From contig NZ_JACJQA010000004.1 in assembly GCF_014696355.1 (NCBI RefSeq), positions 1-64,000 on the forward strand: 64,000 bases of DNA, written 5' to 3'. Shown in pieces: positions 20,264 to 29,863 of this stretch (its first letter is position 1; each line of letters begins with the position of its first letter). The DNA comes from Pseudanabaena sp. FACHB-1998. GTDB lineage: Bacteria > Cyanobacteriota > Cyanobacteriia > Pseudanabaenales > Pseudanabaenaceae. The position numbers and the translations under genes were made by a program. Below the pieces are notes generated by a model. That model was not told where the DNA came from and did no database searches. It saw only the letters and a list, made by a program, of their open reading frames with translations.

Positions 20264-20310
20264 CCAAGAATAAGCTATGCGGCGCGAAGCGCCGCATAGC
20301 TTATTCTTGG
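20264..20310. terminator. 22-bp perfect hairpin before ftrC stop
   Basis: Perfect 22-base arms meet at the apex GCGGCGC-GAA-GCGCCGC, and the right side is followed by TTTTTT. It lies between the convergent ComFB and ftrC genes and can end both transcripts. Confidence 0.8.
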
Positions 20311-20325
20311 TTTTTTGCAGAATGA

Positions 20326-20697
20326 CTAGGCATCATAAACAATGTCTATAATTTCCAATTCTTGCTTTGTGCCAGCAAAAGGATTGTCTGGAGTTAGAAA
20401 CAGCATACAGTGACATTCTTTGCGCTCACGCATTGGTACACAGGGGCAATTCCAGTAGGTATCCTTGACCTCAGCTTCCTTATCTTCATAATATCGGCAA
20501 GGGCAAAGTGGAGAACCTAGTTCTTCTTTATGCTTTGCTAGACCTTCAATGACGGCATTAGTTACGCTCGGATCGACACAAAAAAATGTACTTGTGTTTT
20601 TTGCGTATTTTTCGGAAAATTTCCGCATTGCCTCAAAACTTTTGGAGGAAGCTTTATTTTTCCCACGATCTGACTCTGACTCTGGGTTAAGGGACAT
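20326..20697 (-). CDS. ftrC: Ferredoxin:thioredoxin reductase catalytic subunit
   Basis: The 123-residue protein is the 4Fe-4S catalytic subunit that passes electrons from photosynthetic ferredoxin to thioredoxin. The characteristic cysteines are present: CPCR at 65-68, CPC at 84-86 and CHC at 95-97. Together they provide the redox disulfide and cluster ligands, and a further cysteine lies near residue 40. It acts with a variable subunit (FtrV) encoded elsewhere. Length is normal. The gene is convergent with the ComFB gene across two hairpins. Confidence 0.96.
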   Translation of the reverse strand: MSLNPESESDRGKNKASSKSFEAMRKFSEKYAKNTSTFFCVDPSVTNAVIEGLAKHKEELGSPLCPCRYYEDKEAEVKDTYWNCPCVPMRERKECHCMLFLTPDNPFAGTKQELEIIDIVYDA

Positions 20698-20971
20698 AAA
20701 CTAAAAAAATTGCAAAGAAACGGCTAATTATAACCTATAGCATGAAACTGCTACGCTAAGGTGACGACCAAAGCAAAACCAAAGATTAAAAAAGATTAAA
20801 GTTGTTGTCCTTGGTATCAAGGAGAGGGGCGACGTTTAGCATCACCATTTTCACATCATCGCCATTATTTAGGGTCTCTTGAGGATTTGTCGGGTTTAGT
20901 CGTTTTAAACAAGAACTTTTGCTAAGGTAATATAAAGAAAATTTCAAAATGTCAGCCGTATCAGTAAATGT

Positions 20972-21637
20972 ATGGCAACTAATTTCAATCTCTGTGTGTT
21001 TTCTGGATTGGCGATCGCGGTAGTCATGGTGGAGATGATTGCTGGTGGATATGTGGCGCAAGCAAATAATTCGGAAGATGCTAATGAAAAGTTAGGTACG
21101 GTCAGGACTTTGCCTAGCTTGCAGACAAGAGCGCGTCCACCTTTACAGCCTTCTACGTTGCATCTTGGGATGCTGGAGGCGCAGTTTTTTGAATATGCTA
21201 AGGATAATAACTGGGCGGCGATCGCCACTATTCGTCGTGATGAGTTTACGGTGCATCAGTTACAACCAGGGGGAGAAGGGCTGTATGCGTTGCCCGATCG
21301 CCAGTTAGTTTATGTCAGAGGCTTTACGGCAAATATTTATTTTGAAGGCGATCGCTTGGTGGGCATCCGCTTAACTCCCGATAATCGCGATCGCCCCTTG
21401 ACGGCTTCGGAGCTATTGACTTTAGTGAGGGCTTGGTTTCCCGATGATGTGTTGAGCGTGATTTATCAGGTCGCCCCATCTGATCCGCGTAAGAGTGTAG
21501 TCGAAACGCTAATTGGTACAATACCTAAAGCTTTTGAACGGGATTTAGGAAAGGTAAGTTTGCCTTTTTGCCGCACCATTGTTTTCCCTTCCCCCGTTCC
21601 TGTAAATACATTATCGACCTGTAATCTCAATATCTAA
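20972..21637 (+). CDS. Secreted hypothetical protein upstream of trpS
   Basis: The 221-residue protein starts with a hydrophobic segment (GLAIAVVMVEMIAGGYVAQA) that looks like a signal peptide with an AQA-type cleavage site near residue 31. The mature part is mixed alpha/beta with no motif I can name; short segments such as GEGLYALPDRQLVYVRGF suggest a beta-rich domain. It ends 9 bases before trpS, so the two are co-transcribed. A periplasmic or thylakoid-lumen location is inferred. No function is proposed. Confidence 0.75.
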   Translation: MATNFNLCVFSGLAIAVVMVEMIAGGYVAQANNSEDANEKLGTVRTLPSLQTRARPPLQPSTLHLGMLEAQFFEYAKDNNWAAIATIRRDEFTVHQLQPGGEGLYALPDRQLVYVRGFTANIYFEGDRLVGIRLTPDNRDRPLTASELLTLVRAWFPDDVLSVIYQVAPSDPRKSVVETLIGTIPKAFERDLGKVSLPFCRTIVFPSPVPVNTLSTCNLNI

Positions 21638-21646
21638 TCACTTTCC

Positions 21647-22645
21647 ATGCAAAAACGAGTTCTATCTGGTGTACAACCAACTGGCAATCTCCATATTGGC
21701 AACTATTTGGGGGCTATTCGTAACTGGGTAGAGACTCAGGCTGATTACGAAAATTTCTTTTGTGTTGTTGATCTGCACGCGATTACTGTCCCTCACGATC
21801 CAAAAACCTTAGCTAGCAATACTCGCGATATTGCGGCGTTATATATCGCCTGTGGCATCGATCCCAGTATTTCCACAATTTTTGTGCAGTCCCATGTTTC
21901 GGCACATGCGGAGTTAACATGGCTTCTCAATTGCATTACGCCGCTAAATTGGTTGGAGCGAATGATCCAATTTAAAGAGAAGGCAGTCAAGCAAGGCGAA
22001 AATGTGGGCGTGGGTCTGCTGGACTATCCCGTATTAATGGCAGCAGATATTTTGCTATATCAAGCGGATTTAGTTCCTGTTGGTGAAGATCAGAAGCAGC
22101 ATTTAGAACTAACGCGAGATATTGCGGGAAGGTTTAATGATCAGTTTGCACCAGTTTTGAAAGTGCCGAATCCCTTAATTCGGAAAGAAGGCGCAAGGGT
22201 AATGAGTCTCACGGATGGAACTAAAAAAATGTCGAAGTCCGATCCTTCAGAAATGAGTCGAATTCATTTGCTCGATAAGCCTGATGAGATTGTGAAGAAA
22301 ATCAAGAAGTGTAAAACCGATGCAGTGCGCGAGTTAGCTTTTGATGATAGCGATCGCCCTGAAGCAAATAATCTTCTCGGTCTATACGCGATTTTTGCAA
22401 ATAAAACCAAGGAAGAAGTCCAATCCGAGGCGGCGACATGGCGTGGTTGGGGTGATTTTAAGACTGTGCTGACTGATGCAGCGATCGCGCATCTTGAGCC
22501 AATTCAAACTAAGTATGATGAAGTGGTAAAAGAGTCAGGCTATCTTGATCGCGTATTAAAAGAAGGTCGTGAAAAAGCATCTGAAACTGCTTTTAAAACC
22601 CTAAATGCTGTCAAAGATGCAATGGGTTATTTACCACCTTTATAA
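21647..22645 (+). CDS. trpS: Tryptophanyl-tRNA synthetase
   Basis: The 332-residue class I synthetase charges tRNA-Trp. The HIGH-type motif is HIGN near residues 17-20, after SGVQPTGNL, and the KMSKS motif appears as KKMSKSD near 196-202. The ARxQDQ-like segment LVPVGEDQKQHLEL lies between them. Length is normal for the bacterial enzyme. The gene follows a secreted hypothetical protein by 9 bases and ends before a perfect 20-base hairpin. Confidence 0.97.
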   Translation: MQKRVLSGVQPTGNLHIGNYLGAIRNWVETQADYENFFCVVDLHAITVPHDPKTLASNTRDIAALYIACGIDPSISTIFVQSHVSAHAELTWLLNCITPLNWLERMIQFKEKAVKQGENVGVGLLDYPVLMAADILLYQADLVPVGEDQKQHLELTRDIAGRFNDQFAPVLKVPNPLIRKEGARVMSLTDGTKKMSKSDPSEMSRIHLLDKPDEIVKKIKKCKTDAVRELAFDDSDRPEANNLLGLYAIFANKTKEEVQSEAATWRGWGDFKTVLTDAAIAHLEPIQTKYDEVVKESGYLDRVLKEGREKASETAFKTLNAVKDAMGYLPPL

Positions 22646-22669
22646 ATCTGGGATCACCTAAAAGAAAAT

Positions 22670-22712
22670 AAAATCTTTGAAATCTTTGCTTCGCAAAGAT
22701 TTCAAAGATTTT
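22670..22712. terminator. trpS terminator hairpin
   Basis: Perfect 20-base arms, AAAATCTTTGAAATCTTTGC and complement, close on a TTC loop 25 bases after the trpS stop. Confidence 0.8.
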
Positions 22713-22768
22713 ACTAGTTTGGCTCATTACTTGCTCTCAAAATCCAAAATTTCAAAGCAACTTAACTA

Positions 22769-23698
22769 ATGGCAACTTTCTCAAACCTCATTACGAGATT
22801 AATTAATAAGCCCCAGCCGCTCGCTAAAGTATTCACCTATTGCATCGCTATGGGACTATTGGGATTATTAGTTAGTTGCAATAATAGCGATCGCGCTACA
22901 AGTGTTAGTGACCAAAAGTTAATGGGAACTTGGGCTTTTCAGAACGCCGATGGTAGTAAATCTGGGACGGCAATTTTTGAGCCTAAGAGTGAAGTTAATG
23001 GCAATATTGAAGGGAATATCTACTTGCTGACGAATGACTTAGCGACGGGGCGAACAGCGATCGCTGGTAAATATAGGATTAATGCTGGTAATAGCCCACC
23101 ACAGTTAGATTTAGTATTTGAGGATTTAACTACTCGAACTATTTATGAAATTGATCGGGATGGCAAACTCAAAATCGCTAATGCCTTGCCAGAACAAAAT
23201 CGCCCTAACAATATTGATGAGCAAGCGCAGCAGTTAACGAAAATTTCTGAAAGTACGGTTCTGGACAAAGATATCAAAGTCCTCAAATCACAGGATTTAC
23301 TTAATGCATCTGCCTTAGTACGTCAAACTGAGAGTAAATCCTATATTCGAGCCATCTTGCGATCGCAGCAGCAAATATTTCAGGAGAAAGGACAATTTAG
23401 TAATGAGCTAACTCAAGTCACATCAGGCTTAAAGCTAAATACAGATTTTTATAATTACACCATTAATTTATCTACCAATAATCCTGTGGAACTAATGGTG
23501 CAGAATAATGCAATTCCCTTAAAAGATGGCTTAAAGGCTTATACGGGAATTGTCTATGCGATCGCTAATGAGTCCAATGAAAAGGCAACTAAAGCCTTAA
23601 TTTGTGAGAGTAATACCACAACTAAAGAACTTCCATCTACTCCCAAAAAGCTTGAGCAAGAATATATCTGTCCAGATGGATATACCTCAACAAATTAA
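22769..23698 (+). CDS. Lipoprotein with a C-terminal pilin-like domain
   Basis: The 309-residue protein has an N-terminal hydrophobic segment ending in the lipobox LLVSC (Cys near residue 37), so it is likely lipid-anchored. Residues 45-140 form a beta-rich module around LMGTWAFQNADGS. Residues about 195-290 resemble the type IV pilin-like GspH region common in cyanobacterial secreted proteins: SYIRAILRSQQQIFQEKGQF near the start and YAIANES later. No pilin prepeptide is present. A surface or periplasmic role is inferred; the ligand is unknown. It is monocistronic between two hairpins. Confidence 0.65.
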   Translation: MATFSNLITRLINKPQPLAKVFTYCIAMGLLGLLVSCNNSDRATSVSDQKLMGTWAFQNADGSKSGTAIFEPKSEVNGNIEGNIYLLTNDLATGRTAIAGKYRINAGNSPPQLDLVFEDLTTRTIYEIDRDGKLKIANALPEQNRPNNIDEQAQQLTKISESTVLDKDIKVLKSQDLLNASALVRQTESKSYIRAILRSQQQIFQEKGQFSNELTQVTSGLKLNTDFYNYTINLSTNNPVELMVQNNAIPLKDGLKAYTGIVYAIANESNEKATKALICESNTTTKELPSTPKKLEQEYICPDGYTSTN

Positions 23699-23702
23699 TA
23701 GA

Positions 23703-23749
23703 AAAAGATAAAGCGCAAAATGGCATAGCCATTTTGCGCTTTATCTTTT
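23703..23749. terminator. 22-bp perfect hairpin after the lipoprotein gene
   Basis: Perfect 22-base arms (apex AATGGC-ATA-GCCATT) begin 5 bases after the stop codon and end in a short T-run. It lies between convergent genes and can act on both strands. Confidence 0.82.
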
Positions 23750-23770
23750 AAGCCAAAATCAAATCTTGGA

Positions 23771-23803
23771 TTTGATTGGCGACACTTCGTGCCGCCAATC
23801 AAA
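23771..23803. terminator. Hairpin downstream of the phosphatase gene
   Basis: The arms TTTGATTGGCG and CGCCAATCAAA, 11 bases each with an 11-base loop, sit 5 bases past the stop of the minus-strand phosphatase gene. Confidence 0.6.
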
Positions 23804-23807
23804 AAGA

Positions 23808-26800
23808 TTAACCCAGCTTAACTTTTACGATGATGTCGTTATAGTCTAAGTCTCCACCGCTAGGCAAATCCTCAAAGCCAAAGGTATTATCTCCAAGCAA
23901 GCGAATGTGATCTACTCCATCGGAATTTGCTCCTAAATAAGAGAAATACACCTGATTACTTTGACCACTCAAAACTTGATCGACCGTAGCATTGCTAATA
24001 ATGAAAGGAGCGAAAATGCTACCACCGATTAGCTCTTTGCCATTAAACTGTGCAGTACCTTGATTGGTCACAGTGAGATCGATCGCCGCCACACGACGTT
24101 GAACTGCCGCTAAAGTGTAACCACTTTGTCCGGGCAGAATATCCGCAACTCCATCATTGTTCGTGTCGATGCCACCATTAATATCCGCAACTCGATAGAA
24201 GCCAACAAAATTATTAAAAGCGGCTTCGCGATTAACAGTGAAGTTAGCATTAATCTTACCTGCGAGATCTCGAAGATCGATCGCTTCGCCTTGCTGATTA
24301 TCTTGTAGGGAAACACCAAGAGAACGGACAACATTAGAAGTTGTGACATCCACAACTAAACCTTCAAAACTAATTTTGAAGCTATCGGTTGTGACATTGG
24401 AAATGAAATTGCTAGTCGAGGTTGAGAAAACAATCTCTTTAGATTGACCAGCTAAAACTTGATCGGCTGTTCCATTTTTGATCAAAGCAAATCCAAGTTT
24501 AGCATTAGGGGCAAAGCCTAAAATCCGAGGCTCACTGCTAAATCCATTGGGTTGATTGCTGAGGATTGAGGAAACTACCCGACCTTTGCCAGTTTCCAAA
24601 AGCTGTTTAAGATTAACGGTACTTCCATCAACCTCAAATACAACTAATTCATTAACCGTAGTACTAGAGTTAATGGAATTGATTTTGAATGAAAGTTGTG
24701 TTAATGCATTATCTCCAGTAAAGCCAATCACACCTGTAGAAATCTGGGTGAGACTAGATTTACTGAGAACACCATCATTCCGCACACTTAGATTTTGAAT
24801 CCGTGTATCCTTGCTTGCGCCTACATCAGTGAGATTGTAAGCGGTGGTGCTGAACTGACCTGCTAGGTATTCAGCTAAGGCATCCTGCTCGGAACCTGCG
24901 GCGGCAAAGGTAAATTTACCTGCATTGAGGTTGAGGGCTGTATCGACCTTCCCATTGCCATTTAAATCAATGGTTTCACCACGCAAGTCAACACGATTGG
25001 CTAAGGTCGCATTTTTCTTGACAAAAGCAGGGAATGGATAGTTATCTCCACCTAAAGCATTGGTTGAGCTTGTGCCAGCGAGGAAACTGAGCGTTACTAG
25101 ACGGAAAGTGCGATCGCTATTTCCGACAAGAACGCCATCCTTAACAATGGTGTCTCGCAATGAGCCATCTTCATTAAGTACCACAAGGTTGCGAACTCTC
25201 TCGCCTTCGGTTGTAACTTCACCAGTAGTCGAGTTAAAGGCGATCGCCTTCTTCGTGGCATCGAAGCTAAAGGATAAACCACTAATCTGAGGAAACTGCC
25301 CGGGTGTTGCACCAGCCGCAGTCCCAGCGACAGCGTGTTCGATGACCCAACGCAGTTGTTGAGCGGTGACCGTAACTAGAGAGAGGTCATTGTTAAACCG
25401 CAAAGAGTTCTCAATGTCTAGTTGAGAAATATCTCCTTCCTTCTTGTTTGGAGCAAGAGGGTTAGGCTGAGTAGGCAACTTCACCACATCAGATTCATTG
25501 ACTGCTCCTGACGCTGCTGCTACAGCTCCAATGTTATCTCGGATACCGCCACCATTTTTGATTGAAATCAGTACGGTAGGATCGATCTGGCGAGCTAAAG
25601 CTAAATTCGCATCGGCTGAGAGGTTGCCTAGGTTAGTTTCTTGAGTACGAACATCACCGCGATTTCCGTTCAAAAAGACATTTGCCTTACCAACAATTAG
25701 ATTGTCTTTAGAAGAAATGACATTTCTAATTCCGTCAGTAATTGCCACAACATTTGGGTTAGCGACATCCCGAGGATTTACATCAGCGCCATAGACGCGA
25801 TCGACACCCGCCTCATCAGTGGCATAGGCTCCATTGATCTTGTTATCTAGCCGATCAACAAGGAGAACTCCATTCTCATCAAACTCAGTAACTAAGCGCC
25901 CGACGTACTTGTAGTTACCATCGGTATTGACCACCAGAATTGGTTTGCCATCAATACCAGTTTTGATAATCGGATAGTCACCAGCCTTGGTATCTCCAGC
26001 ACGGAGAATATCATTTTCATCAGCCAGCAAGGTATTAGAACCACCACCGATGATGATATCGACATCTCTCAATCGAGGGGCAATCTCATCGCGTTCGATC
26101 GCAAATTGTTGGAAGTGCGAAAGGAGAACGATCTTATTGATGCCTTGAGCTTTGAGAATATCAACTGTCGCTTGGATTTCTGCGGCTAGGGCGGCGTAGT
26201 CAGTGGGATTATTAGGCGTAACAATGATGCTGCCAGAGGAAGTGATGTTAGGCAGGGTGGGCGTTGTTGCACCGACAATGCCGATCTTTTGATCATCGGT
26301 ATTCCCCGCAATTCCATCATTACCTGCAACTGTAATTACGGTGCTTTTGGCAAGCTTACCTTTGATCGAATTTGCTTCGGCGGTAGTTTGATTAGTGGCA
26401 AGATCGCTACTTCCCAGATTTCCAGCCGTAATTTCGGGTTGAAAATTGAGATTAGTACTGAGATAGGGAAAAGCTGTACCAGGGTTACCGCTACCAGTGC
26501 GAATAATATCGCGAACTTGTCTAACGCCTAAATCAAATTCGTGATTGCCCAAAGCCGAGGCTTGAATGCCGATCGCATTGAGAATCCCGATATCACCACG
26601 TCCGATCACTGGTTGGGCGTTGTTGGCGGTAGGAGTTACAGGAAGTCCACCCACACCGTCAAGGCTGCGATCGCTAGAGGCATTTAAAAATGCTCCCGGA
26701 ATGTAATTATCTCCCGAAGAGAGAATCAGGGTGTTGGCTTTGTAGTTCGGATCATCTTTCAGTTTATTGACAATGGCTGAAAAGCGCACTGCATCATCAA

Positions 26801-28418
26801 CGGCAGGAATACCCGCTTCAAAATCCGAAGCATGGAGAATCTGCAATTTGAAGGTTGGGGTTGATTCAAATACAGAAACTGTATTACTGACTTCGCTAGC
26901 TGTAATCACTAAGGATTTGCCTGTGGGACTATCACCCGCCGAAACAAAGGTCACCCCTTCAACGGAACGATCTTCGGGGGTATTGAGATATTGGACAAAA
27001 CTAGGTTTAATTGGGTCGGTGACATCGTAAACAATTACATCGCCCACACGCTCAAGCCCAATAAAAGCATAGGTACGTCCGTTAATTACACCAGTAGTCA
27101 CGCCTTCTGGTTCTGGCCCCTTATTATCACTACGGGTATCAAAAGTACCCGTAGTACCGTCACTGTTAAATAAAGTCGGTGCAAATTTGGCGGTGATTTG
27201 CTCTAGTTGATCGCCGCTATCAAACACGATTCTGCCAGTAGAGTCCAAAATTGAGAAGGAGCGACCTCCAAAAGCAACAATTTGATCGAAGTCACCATCA
27301 CCATCGGTATCGCCCGATTTGTTGGTTACAGTCAAACGCCCAAGATTTTCTGGCTTCTTCAGATCAGCCGCATTGGGGAATAATGTTGTATCGAGGTTAA
27401 GACTAGCAACACGGGTTTCTTCATTAAAAACGCCACCTTCTCCAGTGCCACTAATGATACCAGCGGCTGTGGGGCGCACTCGCGAGTCACCTTCATTAGC
27501 AATCACATAATAGGTCTGACCGTTAGCTGTGTAACTGGCGATCGCATCGGGTTGGTAGGCTCCAAAAACGGGCCAGTTTTTAATATTAATTTTGCCGCCT
27601 CCCGCCGAAGTGCCATTGACATCGCGATCGCTAGCATCAATACCATTCCCCGCTAGATTAAAATTCTTGAGTCCGAGGGGCGTAATACCTGTAATCGTGG
27701 CACTGGCGATGTCTAAAGTGGCGATCGCATTGGCTTCTTGCAGAGTAACTTTCGCCGTGAGTCCATCGGGTGCTACCGCGATATATTCAGGCTCTACATC
27801 TTGAGAAACTGTTGTCAAAACTGGAGAGCCAGAGATTATTCTATCTCCAATAATGCGGACACCAGATGCTTTTAGAGTCGCGATTTGGCTATCAAAGCTA
27901 TTAAAATTAGCTTCTTGAACCGTTGCGTTCAGAGTTCCATTAGTTAGGTCAACACTGTTAATCGTAATAACACTGACGGAGCCTTCAGGATCAACGGTGT
28001 AATTTTCGTTGGGTTCACCCTCATTAGCGACCAAAACCTTAGTCCCATCAGGGGTAAAGGTCAGCATGTCGGGCAAGAATCCCACTTCAACGGAGTTTAA
28101 AAAATTTCCGTCTGACGCTCTAAAGAAGCTCACGCGACCTCTCAGGTTAGTAGCGAGAGCCTCTTTAATTTCATAGGCAACCGCCACGATGCCATTTTTG
28201 ATGGCGATGCTGTTGGGAGCCGCCACACCAGAAGCGGGAGTAAATCCGGGAGATAAGGTTCCCGCAGAAGTAAGAGCGCCTGTGTTGCTAACGGAGTAAA
28301 CATCAACTTTACTAGCGGCAACGACATAGAGGCGATCGCTGGCTGGATCGAATGCAGGAATCTCTGAAGCGGTCGTACTAGTAGCACTACCACTCAACTT
28401 ATTTAGAAGTATCGACAT
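23808..28418 (-). CDS. Large extracellular-type 5'-nucleotidase/phosphatase with choice-of-anchor I and DUF4114 domains
   Basis: The 1536-residue protein is a mosaic. Residues about 20-520 form a beta-propeller-like choice-of-anchor I region (RLYVVAASKVDVYSVS; FTPDGTKVLVANEGEPNENY). Residues about 522-830 are a calcineurin-type metallophosphatase with LQILHASDFEAG, SSGDN and LGNHEFD. Residues about 850-1110 match a 5'-nucleotidase C-terminal domain. Repeated beta modules follow, and the C-terminus is DUF4114-like, ending GFEDLPSGGDLDYNDIIVKV with calcium-type aspartates. There is no classical signal peptide, which suits type I secretion of many cyanobacterial phosphatases. It probably releases phosphate from organic esters outside the cell. 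The activity is inferred from domains. Confidence 0.88.
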   Translation of the reverse strand: MSILLNKLSGSATSTTASEIPAFDPASDRLYVVAASKVDVYSVSNTGALTSAGTLSPGFTPASGVAAPNSIAIKNGIVAVAYEIKEALATNLRGRVSFFRASDGNFLNSVEVGFLPDMLTFTPDGTKVLVANEGEPNENYTVDPEGSVSVITINSVDLTNGTLNATVQEANFNSFDSQIATLKASGVRIIGDRIISGSPVLTTVSQDVEPEYIAVAPDGLTAKVTLQEANAIATLDIASATITGITPLGLKNFNLAGNGIDASDRDVNGTSAGGGKINIKNWPVFGAYQPDAIASYTANGQTYYVIANEGDSRVRPTAAGIISGTGEGGVFNEETRVASLNLDTTLFPNAADLKKPENLGRLTVTNKSGDTDGDGDFDQIVAFGGRSFSILDSTGRIVFDSGDQLEQITAKFAPTLFNSDGTTGTFDTRSDNKGPEPEGVTTGVINGRTYAFIGLERVGDVIVYDVTDPIKPSFVQYLNTPEDRSVEGVTFVSAGDSPTGKSLVITASEVSNTVSVFESTPTFKLQILHASDFEAGIPAVDDAVRFSAIVNKLKDDPNYKANTLILSSGDNYIPGAFLNASSDRSLDGVGGLPVTPTANNAQPVIGRGDIGILNAIGIQASALGNHEFDLGVRQVRDIIRTGSGNPGTAFPYLSTNLNFQPEITAGNLGSSDLATNQTTAEANSIKGKLAKSTVITVAGNDGIAGNTDDQKIGIVGATTPTLPNITSSGSIIVTPNNPTDYAALAAEIQATVDILKAQGINKIVLLSHFQQFAIERDEIAPRLRDVDIIIGGGSNTLLADENDILRAGDTKAGDYPIIKTGIDGKPILVVNTDGNYKYVGRLVTEFDENGVLLVDRLDNKINGAYATDEAGVDRVYGADVNPRDVANPNVVAITDGIRNVISSKDNLIVGKANVFLNGNRGDVRTQETNLGNLSADANLALARQIDPTVLISIKNGGGIRDNIGAVAAASGAVNESDVVKLPTQPNPLAPNKKEGDISQLDIENSLRFNNDLSLVTVTAQQLRWVIEHAVAGTAAGATPGQFPQISGLSFSFDATKKAIAFNSTTGEVTTEGERVRNLVVLNEDGSLRDTIVKDGVLVGNSDRTFRLVTLSFLAGTSSTNALGGDNYPFPAFVKKNATLANRVDLRGETIDLNGNGKVDTALNLNAGKFTFAAAGSEQDALAEYLAGQFSTTAYNLTDVGASKDTRIQNLSVRNDGVLSKSSLTQISTGVIGFTGDNALTQLSFKINSINSSTTVNELVVFEVDGSTVNLKQLLETGKGRVVSSILSNQPNGFSSEPRILGFAPNAKLGFALIKNGTADQVLAGQSKEIVFSTSTSNFISNVTTDSFKISFEGLVVDVTTSNVVRSLGVSLQDNQQGEAIDLRDLAGKINANFTVNREAAFNNFVGFYRVADINGGIDTNNDGVADILPGQSGYTLAAVQRRVAAIDLTVTNQGTAQFNGKELIGGSIFAPFIISNATVDQVLSGQSNQVYFSYLGANSDGVDHIRLLGDNTFGFEDLPSGGDLDYNDIIVKVKLG

Positions 28419-28521
28419 GAAACTTGTTTTTCCGATTCACTTTTCTCCAAGATTTTACGAGTAGTCCATAAGCGATCTAGATAAGGTATAGATAAGCTTT
28501 CTTTAAGATATGGTTAACAAA

Positions 28522-28562
28522 AAAGGAGTTGCAGGTGCTAAGCACCCGCAACTCCTTTTTAC
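28522..28562. terminator. Terminator after the aminotransferase gene
   Basis: The arms AAAAAGGAGTTGC and GCAACTCCTTTTT extend inward to GGTGC/GCACC with one mismatch and loop TAA. It lies 17 bases past the stop of the minus-strand aminotransferase gene. Confidence 0.82.
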
Positions 28563-28579
28563 TTTTGATGGCGAAGCTC

Positions 28580-29734
28580 TTAACTATTGAGAACTTCGAT
28601 CGCTGCTTTCACACCAGCACCGTAGGTGAAATTTGTATAGCCGAGAGCAGCAATTGACGCTTCGAGAGCGCTAATTGCTGTCAAAATATCGCGATCGCCG
28701 ACAAAGCCGAGATGTCCAATACGGAAGATCTTGCCATTGAGGTGATCTTGACCACCCGCCATGACAATATCGAACTTTTTCTTGATGGTGGCGCGAATCT
28801 TTTCTGCTTCTAAGCCTTCGGGAGGCACTACGGCGGTAATCGAATGGCTAGCAGCCTCATCGGGAGCTAATAGTCCCAAGTTCATCGCCTTGACTGCGGC
28901 GCGGGTCGCATCACGATGGCGCAGGTGACGAGCAAAGATATTCTCCAAGCCTTCTCTTTGCATGATTTCTAAGGAAGCTTGCAAAGCCATGACCATATTC
29001 ACGGAAGTCGTGAAAGGAGTGGAATTTTTCGCCGCATCCTTACGAGCCTTGCCCAAATCTAGATAGAAGCGAGGTAAATCCGCAGTTTTATAGGCTTCCC
29101 AAGCTTTGGGGCTAACGGCTACAAATCCCAATCCGGGGGGGATCATATAGCCCTTTTGCGAACCAGAGCCAACCACATCTAAACCAAGTTCATCAATGGG
29201 AATATTAATTGCCCCTAAACTGGTTACCGCATCAACGATCATCAAAGCCTTTTCATGGGCTTTGACATGGCGGTTAATCGCAACTAAATCGTTTAAAACC
29301 CCCGTCGAGGTTTCACTGTGGGTGATGATTACAGCTTTGATTTCCTTATTGGTGTCCGCCTCTAACTTGGCACGGAAATCTTCAGGATCAAGAGCTTTGC
29401 CCCATTCTGCTTTGATGACTTCGGCATTGATACCATAGGCTTGACAGACTTCGACCCAACGCTCGCCAAACTTGCCGTTATCGCCAACTAGAACGCGATC
29501 GCCTTTGCTTAAGAAATTAATGATGCCCGCTTCCATCGCACCAGTTCCGCTTGCGGTGAGGATTAATACATCATTTGTTGTTTGGTGTAGCCACTTGAGC
29601 TTGGCGGTCACATCTGCCATGACCTTGCTAAAATCGCCGCTACGGTGTCCGATGGGAGCCTTTGCCAGTGCCAACAGCGCCTGTTCTGGCACTGGTGTTG
29701 GACCTGGGATCATTAACATCAACTTGTCTTCCAT
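28580..29734 (-). CDS. Alanine-glyoxylate / serine-pyruvate-type aminotransferase
   Basis: The 384-residue class V PLP enzyme starts with MIPGPTPVPEQALLA and has ASGTGAMEAGI for the phosphate-binding loop, THSETSTGVLND, and the PLP lysine in GSGSQKGYMIPPGLGF. Family members transfer amino groups to glyoxylate in photorespiration; some cyanobacterial copies are annotated as a soluble hydrogenase small subunit homologue for historical reasons. A photorespiratory role is the simplest reading. The gene is monocistronic, with the EACC1-like gene divergent from it. Confidence 0.92.
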   Translation of the reverse strand: MEDKLMLMIPGPTPVPEQALLALAKAPIGHRSGDFSKVMADVTAKLKWLHQTTNDVLILTASGTGAMEAGIINFLSKGDRVLVGDNGKFGERWVEVCQAYGINAEVIKAEWGKALDPEDFRAKLEADTNKEIKAVIITHSETSTGVLNDLVAINRHVKAHEKALMIVDAVTSLGAINIPIDELGLDVVGSGSQKGYMIPPGLGFVAVSPKAWEAYKTADLPRFYLDLGKARKDAAKNSTPFTTSVNMVMALQASLEIMQREGLENIFARHLRHRDATRAAVKAMNLGLLAPDEAASHSITAVVPPEGLEAEKIRATIKKKFDIVMAGGQDHLNGKIFRIGHLGFVGDRDILTAISALEASIAALGYTNFTYGAGVKAAIEVLNS

Positions 29735-29863
29735 GAGTCGAAATCTTTTAATGCTTGGTTAAATAATAGATCTAGTATTGTATAGCAATTGAGATGTTAG
29801 GGACTCGAAGTGAAATAAAGGATGCGATACAATATCGAAAAGTTACCGAAATTTCCCGCAGTC

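Noticed and set aside
24556-27804. Several plus-strand frames opposite the phosphatase gene
   Set aside because: They are shadows of the 1536-codon minus-strand gene.
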